Positions 25,779 to 35,752 are shown, numbered from the stretch's first letter. The stretch: DNA of 64,000 nucleotides from Candidatus Poribacteria bacterium (GCA_028818695.1 JAPPNK010000002.1:1-64000); one strand, 5' to 3'. The notes: a model not told the origin generated them from the sequence alone. A program made the numbers and translations.

Positions 25779-28112
25779 TCATTTCGACAGAACCATGCGC
25801 CGCGTCTCTGAAAAGCTGCCCGCTTCGATTCTGACATAATAGACGCCGCTAGCTGCCGGCGCGCCAAGAGCGTCCCTGCCGTCCCAGTACGCCGCTTTGC
25901 CTTTAGCGCGGTAGGAGCCTGCCGCCAATTCGCCCAGCTCCATGCGCTTGACCGTTCGACCCGCCGAGTTGTAGATCGCGATCGTAACAGAGCTTTCTTG
26001 GGCTAAATCGAATGGGATCCATGTTTCAGGGTTGAACGGGTTCGGATAATTCGGCAGAAGCGCATTCTTCAATAAAAGAGGCGAATCCTCCCGCTTGATG
26101 TCCGACCACTGTATCGGCAGATCCTCAACGCCCCACAATAAAACGCGCCCGTCTTTTCCTCCGCTCACAAGCGACCTGCTGTCGGGAGAAAACGCAACTG
26201 AGTTCACATATCCGACATGCCCCCTCAACGTCTTTGTCAGCGCAAACGTCTCGGCGCTCCAAACCCGTACCGTTCCGTCGTCGCCGGCGCTGGCGATATG
26301 CCGGCCGTCAGGCGAATACGCCACAGTGCGAACAGCGCCCTCATGCCCGACCATCTTCCCTCTCAACGCGCCGTTCTCCGCGCTCCAGACGCGTACCGAG
26401 TCTTCCCCTCCAACCGCTATCGACCTTCCGTCCGGCGACAACGCCAACGCATGAACAGACCCGATCCCTTTCACCGTTCGAAGAACCTCTCTTTTCTCCA
26501 CATCCCAAAGATGGACGCTCCCCCCTCCCCCAGCGGCGGCTAAAACGCTTCCGTCTCGTGAAAACGACAGTTCAGAAGCCCATCCGCTAGGAGCCGTGAG
26601 CGCCTCCGCCGCCTCACCCGTTGAGATGTCCAAAAAGCGCACGATCCCTTTTTTATAGGTCGTGTTGTTGAAGGCAAGCGTCTTTCCGTCAGGAGTATAG
26701 GCAAACGAACTCGGAGAGTAGCCTTTCAATTCCGCGACCGGCTCCCCCGTCTCTGCGTCCCATACGCCGATCGCGTACTTCTCGCTGACGCCGGCGACGG
26801 TCCGCCCGTCCGGCGAAAACGCGGACGGTCCTGGATAGGCTCTGACGCTCCTTTTCTCCTCCCCGGTCGAAACATCCCAAATGTGAATGCCGCTGCTCGT
26901 AGAATACCCGTCAACGCTAGAAGTGGCGACACACCGCCCATCCGGCGAAAACGAAACGGATCGAATCGGGGAGCTTCCCGGTATCTTGTATTCAGCCTGC
27001 TTTTGCGCCTCAACGTCCCAATAATGAAACGGAGCGTCGGCGGTCAGGTAAGGAGAATAACCCGCCAACCGACCATTCGACGCGAATAAAAGTATCGATG
27101 TTTCTGGATTCTCAACAGCCGCCAACTGCTCGTTTTTCTCCAGATCCCAAACCTGAATCGTCATTGTACGATTCCATACATCTCTTTTAAAGGCTGCGAT
27201 GGTTCGGCTGTCCGGCGAAAAATCGGCAAAGCCGAAGCCGTCGGGCATCTCCATCAACGCTTCGCCCGTACTCAAATCCCATATGCAACTTTTCTCTCCG
27301 CTTCTTCCCGCGACAGCGCTTCCATCAGGCGCAAACTCCGCATACGTCAAACCTTCCCCAATGACGCGCAGGCGCTCTCTCGCCGCCGCATCCCAAACAT
27401 AAACCGACGCAACCCGTTCACTATGTATACCCGTATAGTTGACGCTTGCAATCAACCGGTTGTCAGGCAAAAACGCAATCCGATACCGAGATGGATAAAG
27501 CAAATGGTCCCGCGCATCGACAGGCGTATTAAACCGAGTTTTTAACTGCGCCGTTTCCACATCCCAAACATAAACGGCTTCCTTTCCCGCGCCGGCGAGG
27601 AGCCGCCCGTCATGTGAAAAAACCAGCGACCGAATCTGTTCGCTGCCCGGCTCAACCGCCGCCAGCGCCTCCCCCGTTTCCACATCCCAGACGTATATCC
27701 GTTCACCCCATTTGCTTGCGGCAACCGTTCGATTGTCCGGCGAGAAAGCGATGACTCCGTAATAGCTGATCTCGTTCGAAACAGGCGCCATCTTCCCTGT
27801 TTCCACATCCCAAATGCGGGCGATGTAAAAACTAGAGGAGACAAGGTATCGGTCGTCCGCCCAAAACTTCAACCAATCCACCTCATTTTGATACGCTCCG
27901 AGCGTTGAGACCAGCTCCCCCGTTTCAGCGCTCCATAGACTGACCAATCCGTTCGTGTCGCCTGTGGCAAGCAGCTTCCCGTCAGAAGACAACGCCGCTC
28001 TCCAAACGGTTCCTGGGGGCTGCCCAACAAGCTTCTGCGCCGCCCCCTTTTCAATCGACAGCCAAAATACCGCCAACGCCGCCAAAACCGACACCGCAGC
28101 CCGTCTCATCAT
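25779..28112 (-). CDS. Exported WD40 protein 1 with YPNPFNP C-terminal sorting domain
   Basis: 777 residues. The signal peptide (MMRRAAVSVLAALAVFWLSI, ending near GAAQ) is followed by about fourteen WD40-type blades, many with FSPDGR turns and a VWDVETG strand, enough for two propellers. The last 98 or so residues start with LLKNALLPNYPNPFNPETW and end SGVYYVRIEAGSFSETRRMV. This matches the FlgD-like or type IX (type A) sorting domains that direct proteins out of the cell. Blades near the C-terminus are very close to those of protein 4. It is the last of the four; the ribosome site is GAAAGGAG. Confidence 0.85.
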   Translation of the reverse strand: MMRRAAVSVLAALAVFWLSIEKGAAQKLVGQPPGTVWRAALSSDGKLLATGDTNGLVSLWSAETGELVSTLGAYQNEVDWLKFWADDRYLVSSSFYIARIWDVETGKMAPVSNEISYYGVIAFSPDNRTVAASKWGERIYVWDVETGEALAAVEPGSEQIRSLVFSHDGRLLAGAGKEAVYVWDVETAQLKTRFNTPVDARDHLLYPSRYRIAFLPDNRLIASVNYTGIHSERVASVYVWDAAARERLRVIGEGLTYAEFAPDGSAVAGRSGEKSCIWDLSTGEALMEMPDGFGFADFSPDSRTIAAFKRDVWNRTMTIQVWDLEKNEQLAAVENPETSILLFASNGRLAGYSPYLTADAPFHYWDVEAQKQAEYKIPGSSPIRSVSFSPDGRCVATSSVDGYSTSSGIHIWDVSTGEEKRSVRAYPGPSAFSPDGRTVAGVSEKYAIGVWDAETGEPVAELKGYSPSSFAYTPDGKTLAFNNTTYKKGIVRFLDISTGEAAEALTAPSGWASELSFSRDGSVLAAAGGGGSVHLWDVEKREVLRTVKGIGSVHALALSPDGRSIAVGGEDSVRVWSAENGALRGKMVGHEGAVRTVAYSPDGRHIASAGDDGTVRVWSAETFALTKTLRGHVGYVNSVAFSPDSRSLVSGGKDGRVLLWGVEDLPIQWSDIKREDSPLLLKNALLPNYPNPFNPETWIPFDLAQESSVTIAIYNSAGRTVKRMELGELAAGSYRAKGKAAYWDGRDALGAPAASGVYYVRIEAGSFSETRRMVLSK

Positions 28113-28124
28113 CCGATCTCCTTT

Positions 28125-30458
28125 CTATTTCAACAGAACCATGCGCCGCGTTTCCGAAAAGCTGCCCGCTTCGATTCTGACAAAATAGACGCCGCTAGCC
28201 GCCGGCGCGCCGAGAGCGTCCTTGCCGTCCCAGTACGCCGCTTTGCCTTTAGCGCGGTAGGAACCTGCCGGCAATTCGCCCAGCTCCATGCGCCTGACCG
28301 TTTGACCGGCCGAATTGTAGATCGCGATCGTCACGGAGCTTTCTTGGGCTAAATCGAACGGGATCCATGTTTCAGGGTTGAACGGATTCGGATAATTCGG
28401 CAGAAGCGCATTTTTCAAAATAAGAGGCGAATTTGGCCGCTTCGCGTCTGACCATAGAATAGGCAGATCGTCAAACCTCCAAAGCAGAACGCGCCCGTCC
28501 TTTCCTCCGCTCACAAGCGAACGGCTGTCGGGAGAAAACGCAACCGAGCTCACATAACCGGCATGCCCCCTCAACGTTCTTTTTAGTTGAAATGTCTCGG
28601 CGCTCCAGATGCGTATCGCCCCGTCTCCGCCTGCGACAGCGATAAGCGCCCCGTCAGGCGAATACGCAGCGGAGCCAACGGCTCCCTCATGCCCTTTCAG
28701 CTCCGCCCGCAGCGCCCCGCTTGACACATCCCAGAGACGCGCAACCGAGTCCTCTCCGCCGGTCAAGAGCGTTTTGCTGTCCGGCGAGAAGGCAAGCGCC
28801 TCCACATTTGTTCCATCCGCAAACGTTCGAATCAAATCGCCCGATTCGGAATTCCACAAAAACGCTGCGTCGTATCTCCCGACCGCCAGCATACTCCCGT
28901 CCGGCGAATACGCGAGCAAAGAAGCGCCCCGCTGATCGCCTTTCAGCTCCGCAGACACCCTGCCCAAATCGATTCGCCATATATAAACGCCTTTGCGTTG
29001 AGAATTGGGATTGATGAACGCTATCGATCTGCCGTCCGGCGAAAAAGTGAACAACGACGATCTGTATTCCGGCAATTCCGCTGTAAGTTCCCCCGTCTCG
29101 ACATTCCTGATCTGTATAGCCTCGTTGGATACAAGAGCGGCGACGGATTGACCATCCGGCGAAAAAGCCGCCTGTTCCCCATAAATCCAGTAATTCGCCT
29201 TCTCCTGACCCGTTAAAAGATCCCAAATCCGAAGCGAGCTGTCCCCAGACCAAACGCGCCGAGGCGAGCTGACGACAGAGCGGCCGTCAGGAGAAAGAGA
29301 AACCGACGCAATCGGCGTGTTGTTTGCAGGCGCCTCCCCCTTCATCTCTCCCGTCTCTATGTCCCAGACGCGCGTTTTGGTGGAGTGATAACCGTCAAAA
29401 GTTGTTGAAGAGGCGGCCGTCCGCCCGTCCGGCGACAGCGCTGTCTGGTATAAGCTCCCGTGAAACGTCGAGACGATCCGCCCCGTCTCCGCATCCCAGA
29501 TTTGTCCCTCATTCGAATCGAAGCCGACGATCAACTTGCTGCTGTCTTCTGAGAAGTAAGGCCGATCGTACGTATTCGACAGCCTTCGCTTTGCCCTTAG
29601 AATCCTCCCCGTTTCCAGTTCCCACAGGGTAACGATTTGGCTGCCGTTCACGCTCAACAGCTTTCGTCCGTCGGGAGAGAATGCGGCTTGACTAAAATCG
29701 CCGCCAAAGGACGATCTCATCATCCCTGTTTCCAAATCCCATACCTCTGCCGTTCCGGTTCCGTCGCCATACTTATTTTTGAAGCGAGCGCGCGCAATCG
29801 AGAGGTTGTCGGGAAGAAACGCAATGCGGTACCCAGACGGAAAAGTCAAACTGCCTAACATCCGTCCAGGTATGCTGATCTGATGCTTCACCCGCAGCGT
29901 TTCAGCGTTCCATATATAAATGCCGTCTTCCCAAGAGCCGGCAATCAGCAGCCCATCATGCGAATAAACCAGCGAATCAAGATGAACGTCGACATTCTCC
30001 AACTCCCCCTTCCTCTCCCCCGACAGAAAGTCCCAGACGCTCACAACGCTGTATTCGTCGCTGACGGCGAGCGTCCTCCGGTCTGGCGACAGGGCGACAT
30101 AGTAACAAATGCCCAATTGATCGGAAATCGGGAGACGCTCGCCTGTCTTCAAGTCATGCGCCTGCAGCCTGTAAAAGCTGGAGTTGAGAAGATAGCGGCT
30201 CCCGGGCCAAAAGCGCATCCAGTCCACCTCCGAAATATTGCCGTCCAGCGTCCGTATGGGCGTTCCTGTTGAGTAGTCCCAGAGCTGTATCGTCCCGCCG
30301 TTCCCGCCGCTCGCAAGCGTCTTTCCATCCGGCGACAACGCCAACGAAGCGACAGCTCCTGGATGCCGCCCAATAACCTTCTGCGCAAAGCCGTCCTCAA
30401 CCGACAGCCAAAATGCCGCCAACGCCGCCAAAACCAACACCGCAGCCCGTCTCATCAT
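28125..30458 (-). CDS. Exported WD40 protein 2 with YPNPFNP C-terminal sorting domain
   Basis: 777 residues with the same plan: signal peptide (MMRRAAVLVLAALAAFWLSV), two likely propellers (AYSPDG, VWDLETG, LWDVSSGALRAELKGHEGAV), and the 98-residue C-terminal domain. Blade sequences between about 60 and 550 are the most different of the set, while the signal peptide and the C-terminal domain are almost those of protein 1. It is separated from protein 1 by 12 bases. The start has AAAAAGGAG. The role is presumably cell-surface binding; no catalytic motif is visible. Confidence 0.85.
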   Translation of the reverse strand: MMRRAAVLVLAALAAFWLSVEDGFAQKVIGRHPGAVASLALSPDGKTLASGGNGGTIQLWDYSTGTPIRTLDGNISEVDWMRFWPGSRYLLNSSFYRLQAHDLKTGERLPISDQLGICYYVALSPDRRTLAVSDEYSVVSVWDFLSGERKGELENVDVHLDSLVYSHDGLLIAGSWEDGIYIWNAETLRVKHQISIPGRMLGSLTFPSGYRIAFLPDNLSIARARFKNKYGDGTGTAEVWDLETGMMRSSFGGDFSQAAFSPDGRKLLSVNGSQIVTLWELETGRILRAKRRLSNTYDRPYFSEDSSKLIVGFDSNEGQIWDAETGRIVSTFHGSLYQTALSPDGRTAASSTTFDGYHSTKTRVWDIETGEMKGEAPANNTPIASVSLSPDGRSVVSSPRRVWSGDSSLRIWDLLTGQEKANYWIYGEQAAFSPDGQSVAALVSNEAIQIRNVETGELTAELPEYRSSLFTFSPDGRSIAFINPNSQRKGVYIWRIDLGRVSAELKGDQRGASLLAYSPDGSMLAVGRYDAAFLWNSESGDLIRTFADGTNVEALAFSPDSKTLLTGGEDSVARLWDVSSGALRAELKGHEGAVGSAAYSPDGALIAVAGGDGAIRIWSAETFQLKRTLRGHAGYVSSVAFSPDSRSLVSGGKDGRVLLWRFDDLPILWSDAKRPNSPLILKNALLPNYPNPFNPETWIPFDLAQESSVTIAIYNSAGQTVRRMELGELPAGSYRAKGKAAYWDGKDALGAPAASGVYFVRIEAGSFSETRRMVLLK

Positions 30459-30475
30459 GCGATCTCCTTTTTATT

Positions 30476-30515
30476 TCAACAAAACCGTCCTGCGCGTTGA
30501 CGCTCAACGCTTGCC
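30476..30515 (-). pseudogene. Stub of a fifth WD40 gene (last codons only)
   Basis: Upstream of protein 2 the minus strand reads the codons for STRRTVLLK and a stop, then an AAAAAGGAGATCGC ribosome site and ATGATG. That is the same junction seen between proteins 1 and 2. No WD40 coding sequence precedes the stub, so most of a former copy appears deleted. The rest of the 199-base gap holds the 31 bp tandem repeat and nothing else. Confidence 0.6.
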
Positions 30516-30577
30516 CAGCAAAATCAGCGCCAAGCCAGAAGCCCGTTAACGACCGCCTTGCCGCAAAAACCAGCTCA

Positions 30578-30650
30578 GAAAACGTACGTTATGGTACGCT
30601 TCCCTGACGAAAACGTACGTTATGGTACGCCTCCTTGACGAAAACGTACG
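30578..30650. repeat. 31 bp tandem repeat, 2.4 copies
   Basis: GAAAACGTACGTTATGGTAC recurs at 30578 and 30609, with a third partial copy (GAAAACGTACG) at 30640. Each full unit contains the interrupted palindrome CGTAC-6-GTACG. It lies upstream of WD40 protein 2 and could be an operator or a replication-slippage repeat. Confidence 0.85.
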
Positions 30651-30657
30651 CCCTGCG

Positions 30658-32994
30658 TCATTTCAAAAGAACCATCCGCCGCGTCTCCGTATAACCGCCC
30701 GCCTCAATCCGCGCAAAATAAACGCCGCTGGCGGCGGGCGCGCCAAGATCGTTTCGTCCGTCCCAGTACGCCGCTTTGCCTTTAGCGCGGTAGGAACCTG
30801 CCGCCAATTCGCCCATCTCCATGCGCCTGACCGTTCGACCCGCCGAGTTGTAGATCGCGATCGTCACGGAGCTTTCTTGGGCTAGATCGAACGGTATCCA
30901 TGTTTCAGGATTGAACGGGTTCGGGTAATTCGGCAGAAGCGCGTTCTTCAAAAAAAGAGGCGAATTCGGACGCTTGATGTCCGACCACTGTATCGGCAGA
31001 TCCTCAACGCTCCACAATAAAACGCGCCCATCCTTCCCTCCGCTGATGAACGACCGCCCGTCAGGAGAAAAAACAACCGAGCTCACATATCCGACATGTC
31101 CCGTCAGCGCATTTTTCAGCTCATATGTGTCAGCGCTCCATAGGCGTAGGTAGCTGTCGTCGCCGGCGCTGGCGATGTAGCGTCCGTCCGGCGAGTAGGC
31201 GACGGCGCGAATCTCGCCTTCATGCCCGCGCAGCTTCGCCTGCAGCGCGCCGTTCTCGACGCTCCATACTCGAAGAATCGAATCCTTGCAGCCGGCCGCG
31301 GCGAAATTGCCGTCCGCCGACAACGCCAGCGAGTCGATCGGCGAGCTAGAGGTCAAAGTACGGATCCGCTCGCGCGTTTCGACGTCCCAGAAATGAATAT
31401 CGGAGCCGTCGCCTTCAGCGGCGAGCGTCAACCCGTCGCCCGAAATTGCCAGCTCGGATAAATAATCGCTGGGTGAATGGAACGCCTCGACCGTCTCGCC
31501 TGTCGTCACGTTCACATAGCGTACGATACCGTCTCCGTGAAAAGATTGAGTGAAAGCAAGGTTCGTTCCGTCCGGTGTGAAAAGGAACGATCGCGGCGTG
31601 CGGCCGTTCAGTTCCATGACGGTCTCGCCCGTTTCCGCGTCCCATACGGCGATTCCTTTGTGGAGGCCGACGCCCGCGATATAGCGTCCGTTCGGCGAGT
31701 ACACGATCGGGCCGGGTTCAGCTTTGAAGTTGATCTTTTCTTCCCCTGTTGAGACATCCCAGACGCGAACGGCATCGTCCGTTAACCATCCATTGTTGTG
31801 CGAGCTGGCAGCGGAGCGCCCGTCCGGCGAAAACGAAACCGAGCGAATGCCGGTACTGGCATGAACAAAGAAGGTACGCTTCTCTTGAGTCTCCATATCC
31901 CAACTATCGATGGCAGTGTCTTCGCGCCTTACCGCCTTTTCCGCCAGCAGCCGCCCATTTGACGACAACAGAAGACGGTACCAGTACGCGCCGTCGTAGG
32001 TTGCAACCCGTTGCTTTGTTTTCACATTCCAGACGTGAAGCGGAGTCGTTCTGTTCTGAATGTCCCATCCAAGGGCTGCGATCATCCGCCCGTCTGTAGA
32101 GAAGACTGGGTATTGTAAACCTTCAGGCAATTCCATCCAGAGCGCCCCTGTTTCCAGATCCCATAGGCGAATTGTTCCGGCGTATTCCTCCTTGACAAAT
32201 CTGCTGTCCGGCGAGAAAGAGGCGTTGATTAGGTTTTCGCTAAAGGCGAGCCGGCGCTCTCCCGTTTCTACATCCCACACATGTACGGTTGAGGTTTTTT
32301 TCCCGGAGACGCCGCGGCGGCTCAGGCTCGCGATGGATCGGTCGTCGGGCAGGAACGCAATGCGGTAATTGGACGGGCGGGGAATTGCGGAGTGATCATC
32401 GGTCGGCGTTTTTATATAGGTTTTCAACTCGCCCGTTTGCAAATCCCAGATATAAACGCCTTCCGCGCCGGCGCCGGCAACGAGAAGCCCGTTATGAGAA
32501 AACACAAGCGCCGTCAGCTGCTCGCTGACAGCCTCCAGCTCCCCCTTCATCTTCGCTGTCTCCACATCCCATATCTGTACAGCGCTTTCCCATTTCCAGG
32601 CGGCGATCGTCCTGTTGTCCGGCGAAAAAGCGGAGACAAAGGAGCCTGCCAACTGATGCGAAACAGCCTTCATTTTTCCCGTCTTAACGTCCCATATCCG
32701 CGGATCGCGAAAATTGGACGCGACAAGATAGCGGTTTCTTGCCCAAAACCGCGTCCAGTACACCTCCCACCTAAACGCCCCCAGCGAATGGATCATGCGC
32801 CCTGTTTGAGCGTCCCAAAGCCGCACAAGCCCATTTGTGTCGCCTGTCGCAAGCAGTTTCCCGTCAGACGACAACGCTGTTCGCTCAATAGTTCCAGGAT
32901 GCCGCCCAACAACTCTCTGCGCCTCCCCTTCGTCAACCAAGAGAAGCCAACATGCCAAACATGCCAACGCCAAACACGCCCCGCGCTTCATCAT
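30658..32994 (-). CDS. Exported WD40 protein 3 with YPNPFNP C-terminal sorting domain
   Basis: 778 residues from the ATG at 32994, preceded by AAAGGA; a further ATG at 33009 overlaps the stop of protein 4 but only adds five residues before the signal peptide (MMKRGACLALACLACWLLLV). Two sets of WD40 blades follow (WDVETAKMKGELEAVSEQL, LWDLETGALWMELPEG, VWSVENGALQAKLRGHEGEI). The C-terminal domain is diverged near its end (YFARIEAGGYTETRRM). Proteins 3 and 4 are likely co-translated. Confidence 0.85.
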   Translation of the reverse strand: MMKRGACLALACLACWLLLVDEGEAQRVVGRHPGTIERTALSSDGKLLATGDTNGLVRLWDAQTGRMIHSLGAFRWEVYWTRFWARNRYLVASNFRDPRIWDVKTGKMKAVSHQLAGSFVSAFSPDNRTIAAWKWESAVQIWDVETAKMKGELEAVSEQLTALVFSHNGLLVAGAGAEGVYIWDLQTGELKTYIKTPTDDHSAIPRPSNYRIAFLPDDRSIASLSRRGVSGKKTSTVHVWDVETGERRLAFSENLINASFSPDSRFVKEEYAGTIRLWDLETGALWMELPEGLQYPVFSTDGRMIAALGWDIQNRTTPLHVWNVKTKQRVATYDGAYWYRLLLSSNGRLLAEKAVRREDTAIDSWDMETQEKRTFFVHASTGIRSVSFSPDGRSAASSHNNGWLTDDAVRVWDVSTGEEKINFKAEPGPIVYSPNGRYIAGVGLHKGIAVWDAETGETVMELNGRTPRSFLFTPDGTNLAFTQSFHGDGIVRYVNVTTGETVEAFHSPSDYLSELAISGDGLTLAAEGDGSDIHFWDVETRERIRTLTSSSPIDSLALSADGNFAAAGCKDSILRVWSVENGALQAKLRGHEGEIRAVAYSPDGRYIASAGDDSYLRLWSADTYELKNALTGHVGYVSSVVFSPDGRSFISGGKDGRVLLWSVEDLPIQWSDIKRPNSPLFLKNALLPNYPNPFNPETWIPFDLAQESSVTIAIYNSAGRTVRRMEMGELAAGSYRAKGKAAYWDGRNDLGAPAASGVYFARIEAGGYTETRRMVLLK

Positions 32995-33005
32995 CCCGTA
33001 TCCTT

Positions 33006-35345
33006 TCATTTCAAAAGAACCATCCGCCGCGTCTCTGAAAAGCTGCCCGCTTCGATTCTGACAAAATAGACGCCGCTAGCCGCCGGCGCGCCGAGAGCGT
33101 CCCTGCCGTCCCAGTACGCCGCTTTGCCTTTAGCGCGGTAGGAACCCGCCGCCAATTCGTCCAGCTCCATGCGCCTGACCGTTTGACCCGTCGAGTTGTA
33201 GATCGCGATCGTCACGGCGCTTCGTTGCGCTAAATCGAACGGGATCCAAGTTTCAGGGTTGAACGGATTTGGGTAATTCGGCAGAAGCGCGTTCTTCAAA
33301 ATAAGAGGCGAATTTGGCCGCTTCGCGTCAGACCATAGAATAGGCAGATTGTCAAACCTCCAAAACAGAACGCGCCCGTCCTTTCCTCCGCTCACAAGCG
33401 AACGGCTGTCGGGGGAAAACGCAACCGCGTTCACCCATCCAACATGCCCCCTCAATGTCTTCTTCAGCTGAAACGTCTTTGCGCTCCAAATCCGTACCGT
33501 TCCGTCCTCCCCCGCGCTGGCGATATGCTGTCCGTCAGGCGAATACGCCAAAGCATGAACAGCGCCCTCATGGCCAATCATCTTCCCTCTCAACGCGCCG
33601 TTCTTCGCGCTCCAGACGCGCACAATCGAATCCTCTCCTCCAACCGCTATGGATCCTCCGCTCGGCGACAACGCCAGCGCATAAACAGACCCGACCCCTT
33701 CCACCGTTTGAAGAATCTCCCTCGTCTCCACATCCCAAAGATGGACGCTCCCCCTGCTCCCAGCGGCAGCTAAAACGCTTCCGTCTCGAGAAAACGACAG
33801 ATCATAAACCCATCCGCTAGGAGCCGTGAGCGCTGCCGCCGCCTTCCCCGTTGAGATGTCCAAGAAATGCACGATGCCCCCTTGATTGACCGCATTGTTG
33901 TTGAAGGCAATCGTCTTTCCGTCAGGAGAATAGGCAAGCGAACTCGGAGAGTAACTTTTCAATTCCACGACCTGTTCCCCCGTCTCCGCGTCCCATACAA
34001 GGATCGTGTCATCATAGTTGACGCCGGCGATGGTCCGCCCGTCCGGCGAAAACACGGAAGGTTCAGAATAGGCTCTGATATGCCGCTTCTCCTCTCCGGT
34101 TGAAACATCCCAAATGCGAATGGCGTAGTCCGTGAGCCATATATAGCTGCACGAGCTGGCGACAGAGCGCCCGTCCGGCGAAAACGACAACGACATAATC
34201 TCCGAACTTCCCGGAACTAAGAATTGGGCGGTCTTCCGCCCCTGAATATCGAAACGAGTGAACTCTGCCTCCCGAAACGTTATGCCCACCGTCGCCGTCA
34301 ACAGACTATTCGACGACAAGTAAGTATGGTACTTGTTGCCGCTCTCTATGACCGACGCCAGAGCTCTTGCCTCCATGTCCCAAATTTGAATCGTCCTCGT
34401 ATCGCTTTCCCTGTTGTGTCTTGAAACGGCCATGAATCGGCTGTCAGGCGAGAAAACCGGTCGGTCAAAACCCTCCTCAAACGCTGTCAACTCCTCCCCC
34501 GTTCTCAGGTCCCAAAGACCGAACTTCCCCCCGCTGCGCGCCGCCAGCGCGCTTCCGTCCGGCGCAAACCTGGCTCCCGTGAGATTCCCCCCAAACTCAA
34601 GCTGATTTTGCCCAGTTTCCGCATCCCAAACATGGACAGCCGCAATATTCTGTTGGTCGTACTTTGTATGGCTAAGGCTGGCGATAGAGCGGTTGTCAGG
34701 AAGGAACGCAATGCGGTAATCATGCGGATACAATATCCCCCTATCCAGCGAGTCGACCGGCGTTGCGAAGCGCGTTTTCAACTCCCCTGTCGCCGCGTCC
34801 CAAATATAAACCCCCTCATCCCCGGCTCCGGCGATAAGCCGCCCGTCATGCGAAAAAACAAGCGATTCCATCTCCTCGCTGACAGCCTCCAGCTCCCGCT
34901 TCAGCTCTCCCGTTTCCACATCCCAAAGCTGTATTGGGCTGTTCCATTTCTTGGCGGCAACCGTCTGCCCGTTGGGAGAAAAAGCGAACGTACTGATCTT
35001 GTTCAATTCGCGCGAAACTGCCTTCAGCTCCCCCGACGCCGCATCCCAAATGCGGATATCTGAAAAACTACGCCCAACAAGATACCGGCTGCCCATCTTG
35101 AACCCCAGCCAGTCCACTTCCTGACGAAACTCCGCCATCGAATGAATTATCTGTCCGGTTCGAGCGTCTAAAAGCCGCACAATCCCATTCGTATCTCCCG
35201 TTGCAAGCAGCTCCCCGTCAGAAGACAACGCCGCCCGCATGACAGACCCAGGATGCCGCCCAACAACTTTCTGCGCCTCCCCCTCGTCAACCAAGAACGA
35301 AAAACATGCCAAACACGCCAAAATACAGAACGCCGACCGCCTCAT
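33006..35345 (-). CDS. Exported WD40 protein 4 with YPNPFNP C-terminal sorting domain
   Basis: A 779-residue protein, first gene of the array. The signal peptide (MRRSAFCILACLACFSFLV) precedes two propellers. Blades in the last third (GWVYDLSFSRDGSVLAAAG, SVHLWDVETREILQTVEGVG, IVRVWSAKNGALRGKMIGHE) are close to protein 1, so these two share the most recent ancestry or have exchanged DNA. The C-terminal domain reads DLAQRSAVTIAIYNSTGQ where others read DLAQESSVTIAIYNSAG. The 149 bases upstream show no other gene. Confidence 0.85.
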   Translation of the reverse strand: MRRSAFCILACLACFSFLVDEGEAQKVVGRHPGSVMRAALSSDGELLATGDTNGIVRLLDARTGQIIHSMAEFRQEVDWLGFKMGSRYLVGRSFSDIRIWDAASGELKAVSRELNKISTFAFSPNGQTVAAKKWNSPIQLWDVETGELKRELEAVSEEMESLVFSHDGRLIAGAGDEGVYIWDAATGELKTRFATPVDSLDRGILYPHDYRIAFLPDNRSIASLSHTKYDQQNIAAVHVWDAETGQNQLEFGGNLTGARFAPDGSALAARSGGKFGLWDLRTGEELTAFEEGFDRPVFSPDSRFMAVSRHNRESDTRTIQIWDMEARALASVIESGNKYHTYLSSNSLLTATVGITFREAEFTRFDIQGRKTAQFLVPGSSEIMSLSFSPDGRSVASSCSYIWLTDYAIRIWDVSTGEEKRHIRAYSEPSVFSPDGRTIAGVNYDDTILVWDAETGEQVVELKSYSPSSLAYSPDGKTIAFNNNAVNQGGIVHFLDISTGKAAAALTAPSGWVYDLSFSRDGSVLAAAGSRGSVHLWDVETREILQTVEGVGSVYALALSPSGGSIAVGGEDSIVRVWSAKNGALRGKMIGHEGAVHALAYSPDGQHIASAGEDGTVRIWSAKTFQLKKTLRGHVGWVNAVAFSPDSRSLVSGGKDGRVLFWRFDNLPILWSDAKRPNSPLILKNALLPNYPNPFNPETWIPFDLAQRSAVTIAIYNSTGQTVRRMELDELAAGSYRAKGKAAYWDGRDALGAPAASGVYFVRIEAGSFSETRRMVLLK

Positions 35346-35494
35346 GATCCAAACTCCTTCCAGACCTATTCAGGAACGTTACGCAAAAAAGGCGCCAACA
35401 ATGCAGACTGATATTGTTCAAATTGGGAAGGCGAGCGGGAGCCGCTGTCCAAATTATGAACAGGGCTGTGTCAAAAATGGACAGGAGACAGGGT

Positions 35495-35752
35495 TTATTC
35501 GCCTAAGAGAGCGTTGATGGCGCGGGCGAGCGCGGCGTCCTTCTCCGTCACGGCGTCCGCGTCATGCGTCCATAACGAAAAAACGGTTGTGCGGTACACA
35601 TTCAAAATTTCAGGGTGGTGATCCATCCGCTCCGCCTCGTAACCGACAGCGTTGATCAAGAGCAAAGCGGACTTAAAATCCCGCGTCTTCACCTCCCGAA
35701 CGAGCCGCCCGTCTTTCATCTCCCAGCCGGGAACGTTCCATTTTTCCGCCAT
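35495..35752 (-). CDS. Pterin-4a-carbinolamine dehydratase
   Basis: 85 residues, close to the usual 90-105. It dehydrates 4a-hydroxytetrahydrobiopterin formed by aromatic amino acid hydroxylases. The active-site signature is RMDHHPEILNVYRTTVFSLW (His45, His46), followed by THDADAVTEKD. No aromatic amino acid hydroxylase lies in the window, so it may serve a monooxygenase elsewhere or a Moco-related pterin. Divergent from the methyltransferase to its right. Confidence 0.92.
   Translation of the reverse strand: MAEKWNVPGWEMKDGRLVREVKTRDFKSALLLINAVGYEAERMDHHPEILNVYRTTVFSLWTHDADAVTEKDAALARAINALLGE

Noticed and set aside
30578-30650. Possible CRISPR array
   Set aside because: The units abut directly with no spacers, there are fewer than three full copies, and no cas gene is in the window.
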